A stretch of 64,000 nt of DNA, from NCBI RefSeq assembly GCF_004310665.1, contig NZ_SIXF01000001.1:248001-312000 (forward strand), given 5' to 3'. Position 1 is the stretch's first letter, and every line of letters begins with the position of its first letter. The notes beneath the pieces are model-generated. The model had not been told where the DNA came from. It saw nothing but the letters and a program-made list of their open reading frames with translations, and did no database searches. Below, piece after piece: positions 27,648-36,674 of the stretch. This stretch comes from Pedobacter kyonggii. GTDB taxonomy: Bacteria; Bacteroidota; Bacteroidia; Sphingobacteriales; Sphingobacteriaceae. The translations under genes were made by a program, and so were the position numbers.

Positions 27648-28832
27648 CTTCGGATAACTGAATGGCAACCCACTCAGATACCTGCTGATTTTTCTATAGG
27701 GATAATTCCCTGCGCCGTGATCGGAAAACTGAACAATAATGGTATTCGTTTCCGGATCTATGTACAGCCTTTGGCCGAGCATACCTTCTGCAGCATAATC
27801 GCCATTATCACCTTCCTGTGGAATCCACCAAAGGTAATGATGGGCTGATTTTTGCCAGCCTTTTGCCGATGCAGGCTGTTCTGAACCAATATTGATGGAT
27901 TGATTTACCCAATTCTCGGGAACCACCTGTTTCCCATGATAACTACCTTTATTTAAATATAGACGCCCAATTTTAGCAAAATCAATAGCCGTAACCTGAA
28001 AGCGACTTGCAGTGTTTGTTAAACCGTTCACCTGATCTAGTCCCCAGGTGGCATTATATTGCGTACCGATCTGTTTCCACACATTCGCTTCAAAATATTC
28101 TGCTACCGATTTACCAGTTGCCTTTTGCAAAACCCAGCCCAACACAATCGGATCGATGCTTTTGTACTTCCAAACCGTACCGGGTTTATTCACCAGTTTA
28201 ACCTTCATCAATTGGGCTTTCATATCTTCGGTATAATAATACTTAGCTTCATCAGAAAAAAATGCTTTAACAATTCCACCTACAGCATCCTGAAACTCCA
28301 GGCCTGATTTCATATCTAAAAGATTTTTTAATGTAATCTCTTCAAAAGCAGGATTCGATTTTAACTCGGGAATGTATTCGGTTACTTTTTCGTTTAAACT
28401 TTTAATGCTATGATCATTTAATACTTGCCCGATCATAATAGAAATCATGCTTTTGGCACCAGAAAATATCGTGGTTAAGGTGCTATCACGATAACCCTTA
28501 TCATACTTTTCGTATAAAATACTGTCATTCCTGATCACGATAAAAGCGTTGACCGCTCCATTTTTTAAATATGCTTTCAATGGAACAGATTGATTATTTC
28601 CATCCAGAACATGAAGTGTATCTAAATCGTTCCGCTGCCTGGCCGATCGGATAAAATGAAAGGCAGAATCACTTTTATGCGAAATTTCCTGCGGGAAAAT
28701 TTTATATGTTTCAGCACCAGGTGTTCTATACTTTAATACATTTAACAGATAAGGCTTCCAGAGAAACAGTGCGAACAGCGATAAAAAAAATGCATAGATC
28801 AGGAACAGTAGTATTTTTTTGAAAGTTTTCAT
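27642..28832 (-). CDS. Membrane-anchored serine hydrolase (beta-lactamase-like)
   Basis: The 396-aa protein starts with an N-terminal membrane anchor or signal (residues 7-26). It has class C beta-lactamase/penicillin-binding-like motifs: SGAK (S124, K127), YKS (Y223, S225) and a third region around EGMLGQRLYIDPE (~350). This is the serine hydrolase family including 6-aminohexanoate-dimer hydrolase-like and EstB-like enzymes, so it may be an esterase or amidase rather than a beta-lactamase. The C-terminal codons and stop lie within a dispersed repeat, suggesting the end of the gene was altered. It is 40 bp from the acyltransferase gene upstream on the same strand. Confidence 0.9.
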   Translation of the reverse strand: MKTFKKILLFLIYAFFLSLFALFLWKPYLLNVLKYRTPGAETYKIFPQEISHKSDSAFHFIRSARQRNDLDTLHVLDGNNQSVPLKAYLKNGAVNAFIVIRNDSILYEKYDKGYRDSTLTTIFSGAKSMISIMIGQVLNDHSIKSLNEKVTEYIPELKSNPAFEEITLKNLLDMKSGLEFQDAVGGIVKAFFSDEAKYYYTEDMKAQLMKVKLVNKPGTVWKYKSIDPIVLGWVLQKATGKSVAEYFEANVWKQIGTQYNATWGLDQVNGLTNTASRFQVTAIDFAKIGRLYLNKGSYHGKQVVPENWVNQSINIGSEQPASAKGWQKSAHHYLWWIPQEGDNGDYAAEGMLGQRLYIDPETNTIIVQFSDHGAGNYPYRKISRYLSGLPFSYPKS

Positions 28833-28872
28833 GGATAGGCGTTATATCAGCAAATATAAAATATTTAGGAAA

Positions 28873-29787
28873 TTATGCCTGCTTTAGCAATTCATTTGCA
28901 GTAAAAAGAAGTTGATGTTTAGGTTTATATTTCCACCTTTTATGGCTCCACAACCAATACTCGGGCTTCGCCCTGATAATTTCTTCCAAAAACCGGGTGT
29001 GCATTTCAGTAATTTCGAACTTAGCGGTACCGGCTGGATTTAAACAAAGGGGCACACAATCTACCGTGTAAAAACCACGTTTAAGCACATTGACTTTGAA
29101 ATAAAAGATAGGTTGATTGGTAAGTTTTGCAATTTTTTCAATCCCTAACTGAACAGAGCTGGGCTGATGCATAAAGCTAGTCCAATAATGCGACTCGTCT
29201 TTTGAGGGTGCCTGGTCATTGCCAAAACTAAATATGCTCGGTTTACCCTTACTTGCCTGCAAAGCTCGCATAGTTTGCCGCATAGCAATTAATTTATTAC
29301 CGAATTTGCTACGTACTTTTTTAAACCAGGTATCGAAAATCGGATTGGTTAAGGGTTTATAAATTGGATAATGATCTGCAGAAAAGTTAAGCCCGATACC
29401 CAAAGTACCCCACTCCCAGTTACCATAGTGCGCCGCACAGATCAACACACTTTCTCCACGATCTAAATATTCCTGAACCTGCGCTTTGTTTTTAAATACG
29501 AAACGCCTTTTGATTTCTTTTTTTGAGATATTGCTCATTTTAATAATCTCGAAGACCAGCGAAGCGAGGTACCGGTAAAAGCGTTTTTCGATAACCAAAA
29601 TCTCTTCTAATGTTTTATCAGGAAGCGCATTTAATAAATTTTCCCGAACAACCTTACGTCGGTAGCCGAAAACAAAATACAGTAGTAAATAAGTTCCATC
29701 GGCCAAAATGTATAAAACAGATAATGGAAGCAGAGATAATACGCCTAAAAAAAATACTCCCAAATGGGAAATCCCCTTTTTAATCAT
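28873..29787 (-). CDS. LpxL/HtrB-like acyltransferase (copy 1)
   Basis: The 304-aa protein belongs to the lysophospholipid/lipid A acyltransferase family. A hydrophobic N-terminal anchor (residues 5-37) is followed by the HX4(D/E) catalytic motif in AAHYGNWEWG (~116-125). Downstream segments SFGNDQAPSKDESHYW (~194-209) and EYWLWSHKRWKYKP (~276-289; the usual WxHRRWK-type end) match the family. It adds an acyl chain to a lipid A or aminolipid precursor in the inner membrane. Next to it is a close paralogue, also on the minus strand. Confidence 0.92.
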   Translation of the reverse strand: MIKKGISHLGVFFLGVLSLLPLSVLYILADGTYLLLYFVFGYRRKVVRENLLNALPDKTLEEILVIEKRFYRYLASLVFEIIKMSNISKKEIKRRFVFKNKAQVQEYLDRGESVLICAAHYGNWEWGTLGIGLNFSADHYPIYKPLTNPIFDTWFKKVRSKFGNKLIAMRQTMRALQASKGKPSIFSFGNDQAPSKDESHYWTSFMHQPSSVQLGIEKIAKLTNQPIFYFKVNVLKRGFYTVDCVPLCLNPAGTAKFEITEMHTRFLEEIIRAKPEYWLWSHKRWKYKPKHQLLFTANELLKQA

Positions 29788-29877
29788 ACCAGAAGTTTTA
29801 AAGTGCTAATTTAAAAAGCACCTTAAAAAATTATGCCACGAAAATGTTAGATTTCATATTTAGACAAATGGATCGGC

Positions 29878-30804
29878 CTAAGCTATGGCATCCATTATGT
29901 TCTGATCTTTTTTGATGATTTCTGAAACCTTTTGCTCAGGTTTATATTTCCATCTGCGGTGGCTCCACAACCAGTAAGCTGGTACTTCGTTAATCATATC
30001 TTCCAAAAAGTGAGTATGCATTTCGGTGATTTCGAACTCAGCAGTTTCTGCTGGGTTTAAACAGATCGGTACACAATCTACTTCGTAATAGCCTCTTTTT
30101 AAATAATTAATTTTCAGATAAAAAACAGGACGGTTTGTTTTTCTGGCAATTTTCTCAATCCCTAACTGGATGGAAGATTCCTGATTTAAAAAGGTAGTCC
30201 AGTAATTCGACTCATCCTTTGAAGGTGCCTGATCGCTTCCAAAAGTAAACATTGTCGGTTTATTTTTGCTCGATTGAATAGCTCTTAAAGTTTGACGCAT
30301 CGACACCATCTGGTTACCAAATTTGCTTCTCATGGTCAAAAACCAATCATCAAAAGCTTCGTTGCTCAACGGTTTATAAATTGGAAAATGTTCGCCCGAA
30401 AAGTTTAAACCAATAGCCATACACACCCATTCATAATTACCATAATGTGATGAGCAGAAAAGCACACTTTCATTATTCTTAAGATAAGCTTCTACCAGGT
30501 CGGTATTTTTAAATTTTACCCTTTTGTTTAATTCCTTTTTGGAAATGCTTTTCATTTTAATTACTTCGATAAAAAGTGAGGAGAAAAATTTATAAAAACG
30601 TTTTTCTATGGCATTGATTTCAGCAGTATTTTTCTCGGGAAATGCATTACCCAGATTTTCTTTAACCACTTTACGGCGGTAACCAAAAACATAAAATATT
30701 AACACATAAAAAGCATCCGCCAATCTGTATAAAATAAATAGCGGCAACAGTGAGAGCATATTTAATAAAAATATACCCATTTTGGATAACCCTTTATTAA
30801 TCAT
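29878..30804 (-). CDS. LpxL/HtrB-like acyltransferase (copy 2)
   Basis: The 308-aa paralogue keeps the same layout: N-terminal anchor, HYGNYE catalytic motif (~119-124), TFGSDQAPSKDESNYW (~193-208) and AYWLWSHRRWKYKPEQ near the C-terminus. It is much closer to copy 1 than to a general family member, so it arose by tandem duplication. It has an extended tail (KVSEIIKKDQNIMDAIA). Upstream is a 515-bp gene-free gap, so this is probably the first gene of the run, followed 90 bp later by copy 1. Confidence 0.92.
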   Translation of the reverse strand: MINKGLSKMGIFLLNMLSLLPLFILYRLADAFYVLIFYVFGYRRKVVKENLGNAFPEKNTAEINAIEKRFYKFFSSLFIEVIKMKSISKKELNKRVKFKNTDLVEAYLKNNESVLFCSSHYGNYEWVCMAIGLNFSGEHFPIYKPLSNEAFDDWFLTMRSKFGNQMVSMRQTLRAIQSSKNKPTMFTFGSDQAPSKDESNYWTTFLNQESSIQLGIEKIARKTNRPVFYLKINYLKRGYYEVDCVPICLNPAETAEFEITEMHTHFLEDMINEVPAYWLWSHRRWKYKPEQKVSEIIKKDQNIMDAIA

Positions 30805-31077
30805 GATGTGGGATGATTAGTTTGCTTGCAAAAACACAAAATTAAAGCTGAATGCAAAATTAATTGCCATCCAATTGTTAGTTTTTTATTCCCAAAGGTT
30901 TTATGAATAAATGCTGACAAAAAATCGCGCATCTGATTAACATTTAACTAACCAGCAACGACTTACTGATTTGCGCTCCACTTGACACTAAAATCGCAAC
31001 TCTGGTGAATTAGACGTATTGCTAACCCAACCGATGAGCACAGCCCTAACGGTTCTAAACCTTATTGCAGCGGTATC

Positions 31078-31096
31078 CCCCGATTCTTCATCGGGG
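31078..31096. repeat. Short perfect hairpin
   Basis: CCCCGAT (31078-31084) and ATCGGGG (31090-31096) pair around TCTTC, without a T-tract. It is one of three palindromes in the 30805-31319 gap, which holds no gene I can see. Confidence 0.5.
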
Positions 31097-31183
31097 ATTT
31101 AGCGGAAGAAGGACTAGCATTAAAAATGCTCTGAAACTGCTTTAATAATTATTTTTATCACGATTTAAGAAATCTGATTACTA

Positions 31184-31228
31184 GAGTTGACAACTTCCTG
31201 GTCCATTTATTATTAAAGTTGTCAACTC
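31184..31228. repeat. 13-bp perfect inverted repeat
   Basis: GAGTTGACAACTT (31184-31196) and AAGTTGTCAACTC (31216-31228) are exact reverse complements with a 19-nt spacer. Each arm also contains the smaller palindrome GTTGACAAC or GTTGTCAAC. Confidence 0.75.
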
Positions 31229-31248
31229 AGATAAACCATTTTATACGC

Positions 31249-31277
31249 AAAAAAGCCCCGATTTACATCGAGGCTTT
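31249..31277 (-). terminator. Terminator of typA
   Basis: On the minus strand AAAGCCTCGAT pairs with ATCGGGGCTTT (one G-U pair), followed by a T run. It ends leftward transcription from typA, 43 bp past the stop. Confidence 0.8.
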
Positions 31278-31319
31278 AGTAATCTATATTTTTAAGCCCT
31301 CCTTAGGGGATTTAGGGGT

Positions 31320-33125
31320 TTAAGCGAATTGCTTTCCTTTAACTTTACGTTCTTGTTCTGTTAAGAAGATTTTACGTAAACGCATGCTTTGCGGTGTAAC
31401 CTCGATATACTCATCAGCCTGGATATATTCCATAGCTTCTTCTAAAGAGAATTTAATTGCCGGTGCAATACGGGTATTATCATCAGTACCAGAAGCACGC
31501 ATGTTGGTTAATGCTTTACCTTTTACCACGTTTACTACTAAATCGTTATCACGGATGTGCTCACCCATAATCTGACCTTCGTAAACATCAGTTCCCGGAT
31601 CGATGAAGAAACGGCCTCTATCTTGTAACTTATCGATTGAATAAGCAGTAGTTTGTCCTTTTTCCATTGAAACCAATACACCGTTTAAACGACCAGGGAT
31701 TGTACCTTTCCAAGGCTCATAAGCTTTGAAACGGTGCGCCATAATCGCCTCTCCTGCTGTAGCAGTTAAAACGTTGTTACGTAAACCAATGATACCACGT
31801 GCCGGGATTTCGAATTCCAAGTGTTGTAAATCGCCTTTTGGCTCCATAATTAACAACTCGCCTTTACGTTGAGTTACCAATTCGATTACTTTACCAGAAA
31901 CTTCGCCTGGAACATCAACGATTAAAGTTTCAATCGGCTCATGTTTTTTACCATCAATTTCTTTAATGATAACCTGGGGCTGACCTACCTGAATCTCATA
32001 ACCTTCGCGACGCATCGTTTCGATTAACACAGATAAATGGAGAATACCACGGCCATAAACTAACCACGCATCTGGAGAAGCTGTTTCAACAACTTTCAAA
32101 GCTAAGTTTTTCTCCATCTCTTTGTACAAACGTTCTTTAATACGCTGAGAGGTTACTAATTTACCTTCTTTACCAAAAAATGGAGAGTTGTTAATGGTAA
32201 ACAACATGTTCATTGTTGGCTCATCAATGCTGATAACCGGTAATTGTTCTGGTGCTTCAAAATCAGCGATTGTATCGCCAATATCAAAGCCATCAATACC
32301 TACAACTGCACAAATATCACCTGAACTTACTTCTGTAGTACGGATTTTACCTAAACCTTCGAAAGTATAAAGTTCTTTTACTCTTGATTTTACAATTTTA
32401 CCATCGCGTTTGATTAAAGTAACTGGTTGGTTTTCTTTAATTGTACCACGGTGTACACGACCGATTGCGATACGACCTACGAAAGATGAATAATCTAACG
32501 ATGTGATCTGCATCTGTAAAGTACCGTCGTTAATTGGTGCAGGTGGAATGTTTGCCACAACCGCATCTAACAAAGCGAAAATATCGGTAGTTGGTACTTT
32601 CCAATCCGTACTCATCCATCCTTGTTTAGATGAACCGTAAATTACAGGGAAATCCAATTGATCTTCAGTTGCTTCAAGGTTAAAGAACAATTCGAAAATC
32701 TGCTCATAAACCTCTTCCGGGCGACAGTTTTCTTTATCCACTTTGTTTACTACCACAATCGGTTTTAAACCAAGGGCTAAAGCTTTTTGCGTTACGAAAC
32801 GCGTTTGAGGCATTGCACCTTCAAAAGCATCGCAAAGTAAAAGTACACCATCTGCCATTTTCAGAACACGCTCTACCTCACCGCCGAAATCCGCGTGACC
32901 AGGAGTGTCAATAATGTTAATTTTTACGTCTTTGTACTGAACCGATACGTTTTTAGATACAATCGTGATACCACGCTCGCGCTCTAAATCGTTGTTATCC
33001 AATATCAAATCTCCTGTTTGTTCGTTGTCACGAAAAATAGAACAAGAATGTAAAATCTTATCAACCAAAGTAGTTTTGCCGTGGTCAACGTGTGCTATAA
33101 TAGCTATATTTCTAATCTTTTGCAT
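31320..33125 (-). CDS. typA: Ribosome-associated GTPase TypA/BipA
   Basis: TypA is a translational GTPase related to EF-G/LepA that helps 50S assembly and stress or cold adaptation. The G1 motif AHVDHGKT is at 11-18, G3 DTPGHADF near 74 and G4 NKVDK near 128. The C-terminal part has the TypA-specific EPWKGTIPGRLNGVLVS region and EYIEVTPQSMRLRK. Length 601 aa is typical. A -7-like box and a short GC palindrome lie just upstream. Confidence 0.97.
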   Translation of the reverse strand: MQKIRNIAIIAHVDHGKTTLVDKILHSCSIFRDNEQTGDLILDNNDLERERGITIVSKNVSVQYKDVKINIIDTPGHADFGGEVERVLKMADGVLLLCDAFEGAMPQTRFVTQKALALGLKPIVVVNKVDKENCRPEEVYEQIFELFFNLEATEDQLDFPVIYGSSKQGWMSTDWKVPTTDIFALLDAVVANIPPAPINDGTLQMQITSLDYSSFVGRIAIGRVHRGTIKENQPVTLIKRDGKIVKSRVKELYTFEGLGKIRTTEVSSGDICAVVGIDGFDIGDTIADFEAPEQLPVISIDEPTMNMLFTINNSPFFGKEGKLVTSQRIKERLYKEMEKNLALKVVETASPDAWLVYGRGILHLSVLIETMRREGYEIQVGQPQVIIKEIDGKKHEPIETLIVDVPGEVSGKVIELVTQRKGELLIMEPKGDLQHLEFEIPARGIIGLRNNVLTATAGEAIMAHRFKAYEPWKGTIPGRLNGVLVSMEKGQTTAYSIDKLQDRGRFFIDPGTDVYEGQIMGEHIRDNDLVVNVVKGKALTNMRASGTDDNTRIAPAIKFSLEEAMEYIQADEYIEVTPQSMRLRKIFLTEQERKVKGKQFA

Positions 33126-33147
33126 AAAATGCGCCTCAAATTTGGCG

Positions 33148-33155
33148 CAAAGATA
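33148..33155 (-). promoter_or_regulatory. Candidate -7 promoter box of typA
   Basis: On the minus strand TATCTTTG matches TAnnTTTG and lies 22 nt before the ATG. Between them GCGCC (33131-33135) and GGCGC (33144-33148) form a small palindrome in the leader. A -33 TTG is not obvious. Confidence 0.4.
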
Positions 33156-33322
33156 GTGTTTTGAAATGGATTTTCTACTATATCTCTTACTATTTAATAC
33201 GATGATAATGTTGTAATTATCTCATTTATAATCAGAAAAGCGGGTGCAATATTTTTCACCTTTATTATGCACTCACCTTTCAGTTGGATTGTTAGAAAAT
33301 CTTAGACAAGCTTAAACTAAAC

Positions 33323-34096
33323 TTAGTTTTTGATCCAGTTGTAGATATAAGTTGCTACTTCTTCCCAATTTTTTTCACCAGCGATGAAATGCCCCCTACC
33401 ATTAAACATTTTAAAATCGGTTACACTTTCGGTATTTTTATACGCTTTAAAATTTCTTTTATTCAAAGTAGCAGGCATGATATGGTCTTTTTCTCCGGCA
33501 ATAAACAATAAGGGTTGATGTGCTTTTTTAAAATCAATCTTTGCATAACTTTTTAACGTTCCCCAGGCAATTGCTCTACTTTCTGGCACCACAAATTCAT
33601 CAAATACTTTATCCGATTCGGCTCTGGGCAAAGTATTACCGAAGGTGTAATGGAACCACGATTTGGTTGGCATAAAAACGGAGTTGCCTTTAAACGGATT
33701 AACAACTGTAAAATTAGATTTCCAAAAGCTCCATTCGTATGGAATAACACCCATTGGAGGCGCACCATCAATCATCACCCCTGCTTCGCCTTTACCAAGA
33801 TCCATTAATTTTTGAACAGTCAGGCCGCCCAATGAGTGTCCGATCAGAATCGGTTTTTCGGGTAAAGTATCGATAAATTTTATCAGGTTATTAACCACAT
33901 CTACAAAATTCACCTTGGTTAAATCTGGATCAATGTTGGTTCTTAAAGTTGTTGGATCACCTTCGTGTGAGGGATTTGCAGGTGTATAAACGGTGTAACC
34001 TTTGGCTTCAAAGAAAGTTTTCCATGCTGTCCAGCTTTTGTTGTTTACAAATAGGCCATGTACCAGTACGATTGTTTTTGATTTTAAAGTTTTCAT
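33323..34096 (-). CDS. Alpha/beta hydrolase
   Basis: I choose the ATG at 34096 (MKTLKSKTIVLVHGLF), which starts just before the first beta strand; a longer frame reaches 34126. The 257-aa protein has the oxyanion strand VLVHGLFVNNKSW, nucleophile elbow IGHSLGGLTV (~80-89), an acid in FIAGEKDHIMP and the catalytic histidine in GRGHFIAG (~236-243). The substrate is unknown; such proteins are often annotated as RsbQ or lipase-like. A Crp-family regulator gene lies upstream on the same strand. Confidence 0.9.
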   Translation of the reverse strand: MKTLKSKTIVLVHGLFVNNKSWTAWKTFFEAKGYTVYTPANPSHEGDPTTLRTNIDPDLTKVNFVDVVNNLIKFIDTLPEKPILIGHSLGGLTVQKLMDLGKGEAGVMIDGAPPMGVIPYEWSFWKSNFTVVNPFKGNSVFMPTKSWFHYTFGNTLPRAESDKVFDEFVVPESRAIAWGTLKSYAKIDFKKAHQPLLFIAGEKDHIMPATLNKRNFKAYKNTESVTDFKMFNGRGHFIAGEKNWEEVATYIYNWIKN

Positions 34097-34172
34097 GTTG
34101 TTTTTAGTTTTAATTTGACACCTCAAATCTCCAGCTTAAAAACATCAATAATTTTAACCTAAGTTAAAATCG

Positions 34173-34760
34173 TTATTTACCTGTAAGTCTTTTTCTTATC
34201 CGGCTTAATGATGGCCCCTGAATGCCCAAATAGGAAGAAATATGATAAAGTGGAATATTATTAAAAATTTGTGGATGGTATTTGATCAGATCGAGATAAC
34301 GCTGTTCGGGTGTTTTAAAAACAAAACTCTCGGCCCTATCCATAGCAATGTTAAATGCCTCTTGTGCCAAAAGACGGCCAAAGGTTTCCCATTGATGTGA
34401 TTGCAGATACAGCTGCAACAAATCATCAATATGGATATAAACCACCGTGGCATTGGTCATAGCCTGCGTGTGGTAATCGCATGGTTGCTGATTAATAAAA
34501 CTTTTAAAGGTAACTACAAACTGGTTGCCTGAATAAAGAAAGACATTTTTCTCTTCACCGCTTTTCTCATCAACAACATAAGAGCGGAATACCCCATCAA
34601 TGATAAATCCTAAAAATTTACAGACCGTTCTGTGTTGATTATAGAAATCGCCTTTTTTATATCGTTTTATTTTCCAGTGCGGTTTTGAAGGCTCGAACGC
34701 TTCAGCATCCATTTTAGCAAACTGGGAGAAAGCATAAGCAACAATGTCGATTTCTTGCAT
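34173..34760 (-). CDS. Crp/Fnr-family transcriptional regulator
   Basis: The 195-aa protein has an N-terminal cyclic-nucleotide-binding-like beta-roll (KRYKKGDFYNQHRTVCKFLGFIIDGVFRSYV) and a C-terminal winged-helix DNA-binding helix pair (IPLYHISSYLGIQGPSLSRI, ~167-186). The ligand is unknown. It precedes the alpha/beta hydrolase gene by 76 bp on the same strand and is divergent from the DUF4180 gene, both possible targets. Confidence 0.9.
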   Translation of the reverse strand: MQEIDIVAYAFSQFAKMDAEAFEPSKPHWKIKRYKKGDFYNQHRTVCKFLGFIIDGVFRSYVVDEKSGEEKNVFLYSGNQFVVTFKSFINQQPCDYHTQAMTNATVVYIHIDDLLQLYLQSHQWETFGRLLAQEAFNIAMDRAESFVFKTPEQRYLDLIKYHPQIFNNIPLYHISSYLGIQGPSLSRIRKRLTGK

Positions 34761-34918
34761 TATTCAGGAGATTAATTGGCTTTAAATGCTAATATCGCTA
34801 TAAATTCTAAAACATGACGAACAGGTTTAAACCAGATCTCCTGTTAAAAGCATAATTTTTTATATTAGCAGCAAGGAAATGAATATCATTACCTTTATCC
34901 TCCTATTTAATTGAACAG

Positions 34919-35278
34919 ATGAAAATTGAATCACATACCATAAACGACACCAATATTGCCGAAGTTCTTTCGGAAGAAATCGTTATTAATAACGCAGAAG
35001 ACGGGCTAGACTTATTGGGAAACTTATACTACCAGGGTTTTGATAAAATTATTGTACACGAACAGAACATTACACCTGCTTTCTTCGACCTGAAAAACGG
35101 AATAGCTGGAGAAATCCTTCAAAAGTTTTCAAATTACCGGGTAAGCCTTGCAATTATTGGCGATTTTAGCCCATATCAAAGCAAAAGCATTAAAGATTTT
35201 ATTTACGAAAGCAATAAGGGCAAACACATTAACTTTTTAGGTTCGACAGCTGAAGCCGTAACAAAACTAGCAGGATAA
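34919..35278 (+). CDS. DUF4180 protein
   Basis: The 119-aa protein fits DUF4180. Its centre reads LLGNLYYQGFDKIIVHEQNI (~39-58), and it ends LGSTAEAVTKLAG. The fold looks like alternating alpha/beta (VSLAIIGDFS, ~80-89). No function is established. Its stop lies 3 nt from the end of the convergent VOC gene. Confidence 0.85.
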   Translation: MKIESHTINDTNIAEVLSEEIVINNAEDGLDLLGNLYYQGFDKIIVHEQNITPAFFDLKNGIAGEILQKFSNYRVSLAIIGDFSPYQSKSIKDFIYESNKGKHINFLGSTAEAVTKLAG

Positions 35279-35281
35279 AAT

Positions 35282-35728
35282 TTATATGCTTAACCAATCC
35301 TCATAAGAAATCACACCCAGTTCTGGCTTAGCCTCTCCTTCCAAAATAGCAATAAACTCCAATGCATGTCCGTCTGGATCATTAAAGTAAATAGCCAAAG
35401 CGGGCATCCAGGCGAAAACCATTGGTTTGTGATTTCCATCGTTTAGAAAATTATAGGGCTTTAGGTTTTTAGATTCGAGAAAGTTAACCGATTTATTCAG
35501 TACATCATCTACATCGCAACGAAAGGCAAAATGTCTGATATCAATCTCATTTTTTGGCTTTTCCCAGATACCGAGCATGGCTTCTTTTGGCTTGCCGATC
35601 CAGAAAAAGGCAATTTTACGTTTCTCTTCATAATAGCATTGTGTTAAGCCCAAGGTATTACTGTAAAAATCAATTGATCTTGCTAAATCTTCAACATAAA
35701 TATGTGTTTCAAACAGTCCTTTTATCAT
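35282..35728 (-). CDS. VOC/glyoxalase-fold protein
   Basis: I place the start at the ATG at 35728 (MIKGLFETHIYVEDLARSIDF), the usual first beta strand of this fold. The 148-aa protein has two betaalphabetabetabeta modules; metal-ligand candidates are H9, H63 in DIRHFAF, and E in HALEFIAI near the C-terminus, where DPDGHALEF is the family hallmark. It may be a lyase, dioxygenase or resistance protein; the substrate is unknown. Convergent with DUF4180. Confidence 0.88.
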   Translation of the reverse strand: MIKGLFETHIYVEDLARSIDFYSNTLGLTQCYYEEKRKIAFFWIGKPKEAMLGIWEKPKNEIDIRHFAFRCDVDDVLNKSVNFLESKNLKPYNFLNDGNHKPMVFAWMPALAIYFNDPDGHALEFIAILEGEAKPELGVISYEDWLSI

Positions 35729-35863
35729 ATAGTGAAAGTAGAGATAAGTTATAGCCACAAAAAATCATGTTTTTCGATATCGCCATCAATAAAATCGATA
35801 TCTGGAGCCTAATGGGTTACCAAAAACTCAAATGCTGTATTAAGAATAAATAACCCGATCGAA

Positions 35864-36544
35864 ATGAACAAAAGATTTTTAAAATGTGCAGGCAGGTGCA
35901 GCATTGCTTTTATCGCATTGATTGGGCTTTATTTTCTAATCGCCTTTTGTTGCTCACGCATTACCGTAAATGTCAATCCATCAAACGCTAAAGAAGTTAC
36001 CATATACATTATGACGAATGGCCTGCACACCGATATCATTGTTCCAGCCGTTAACACAGAAATGAATTGGACCAAAGAAATCAGCTACAAAAATACACTT
36101 GAAGCCGATAGCACTTATCAATTCCTGGCTTTCGGCTGGGGAGATAAAAAATTCTACCTCGAAACGCCAGAATTCTCGGACCTTAAACTCAGTAACGGGT
36201 TAAGGGCCATTTCGGGTTTAAGCACATCTGCCATGCATACCACCTATTACAAAAACATACTGGAAGATGCGAGCTGCAAGAAAATCATCATCAGCAAAGC
36301 GCAATACCGCCAACTGATCGATTATGTTTTAAATAGCTTCAAAAAAGATGAAGCCGGACATTTGATCAAGGTTAAATCGAACATCCATTATGATATTGGT
36401 GATGCCTTTTACGAAGCAAAGGGAAGTTACAGCATTTTTAAAACCTGCAATACCTGGGCAAATGCAGCACTAAAGGCTTGCGGGCAAAGAAGTTGTTTGT
36501 GGACCATTTTCGACACCGGTATTTTTTTAAAATATCGACAATAA
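35864..36544 (+). CDS. TIGR02117/DUF2459 membrane-anchored protein
   Basis: The 226-aa protein has one N-terminal membrane segment (16-35). The DUF2459 hallmarks follow: ITVNVNPSN, NGLHTDIIVPAV (~55-66), FLAFGWGDKKFYLETP (~86-101) and TCNTWANAALKACG (~196-209). The conserved histidine precedes the conserved cysteine, the order seen in permuted NlpC/P60 hydrolases, so a thiol hydrolase is possible but unproven. Biological role is unknown. Confidence 0.85.
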   Translation: MNKRFLKCAGRCSIAFIALIGLYFLIAFCCSRITVNVNPSNAKEVTIYIMTNGLHTDIIVPAVNTEMNWTKEISYKNTLEADSTYQFLAFGWGDKKFYLETPEFSDLKLSNGLRAISGLSTSAMHTTYYKNILEDASCKKIIISKAQYRQLIDYVLNSFKKDEAGHLIKVKSNIHYDIGDAFYEAKGSYSIFKTCNTWANAALKACGQRSCLWTIFDTGIFLKYRQ

Positions 36545-36674
36545 AAATACCGTGAAATAACTATACAGGCATTTTACAACTTTAAGCAATTCTGCGTACA
36601 AACTTACTCGCCGCATTAATCAGACAGTACAAAGCGTTAATTTTATTCTTAAATGAAGTATTAACCTTAACGCT

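Noticed and set aside
27510-27848. + strand open frame across the repeat near 27.6 kb
   Set aside because: It is repeat DNA plus antisense of the serine hydrolase.
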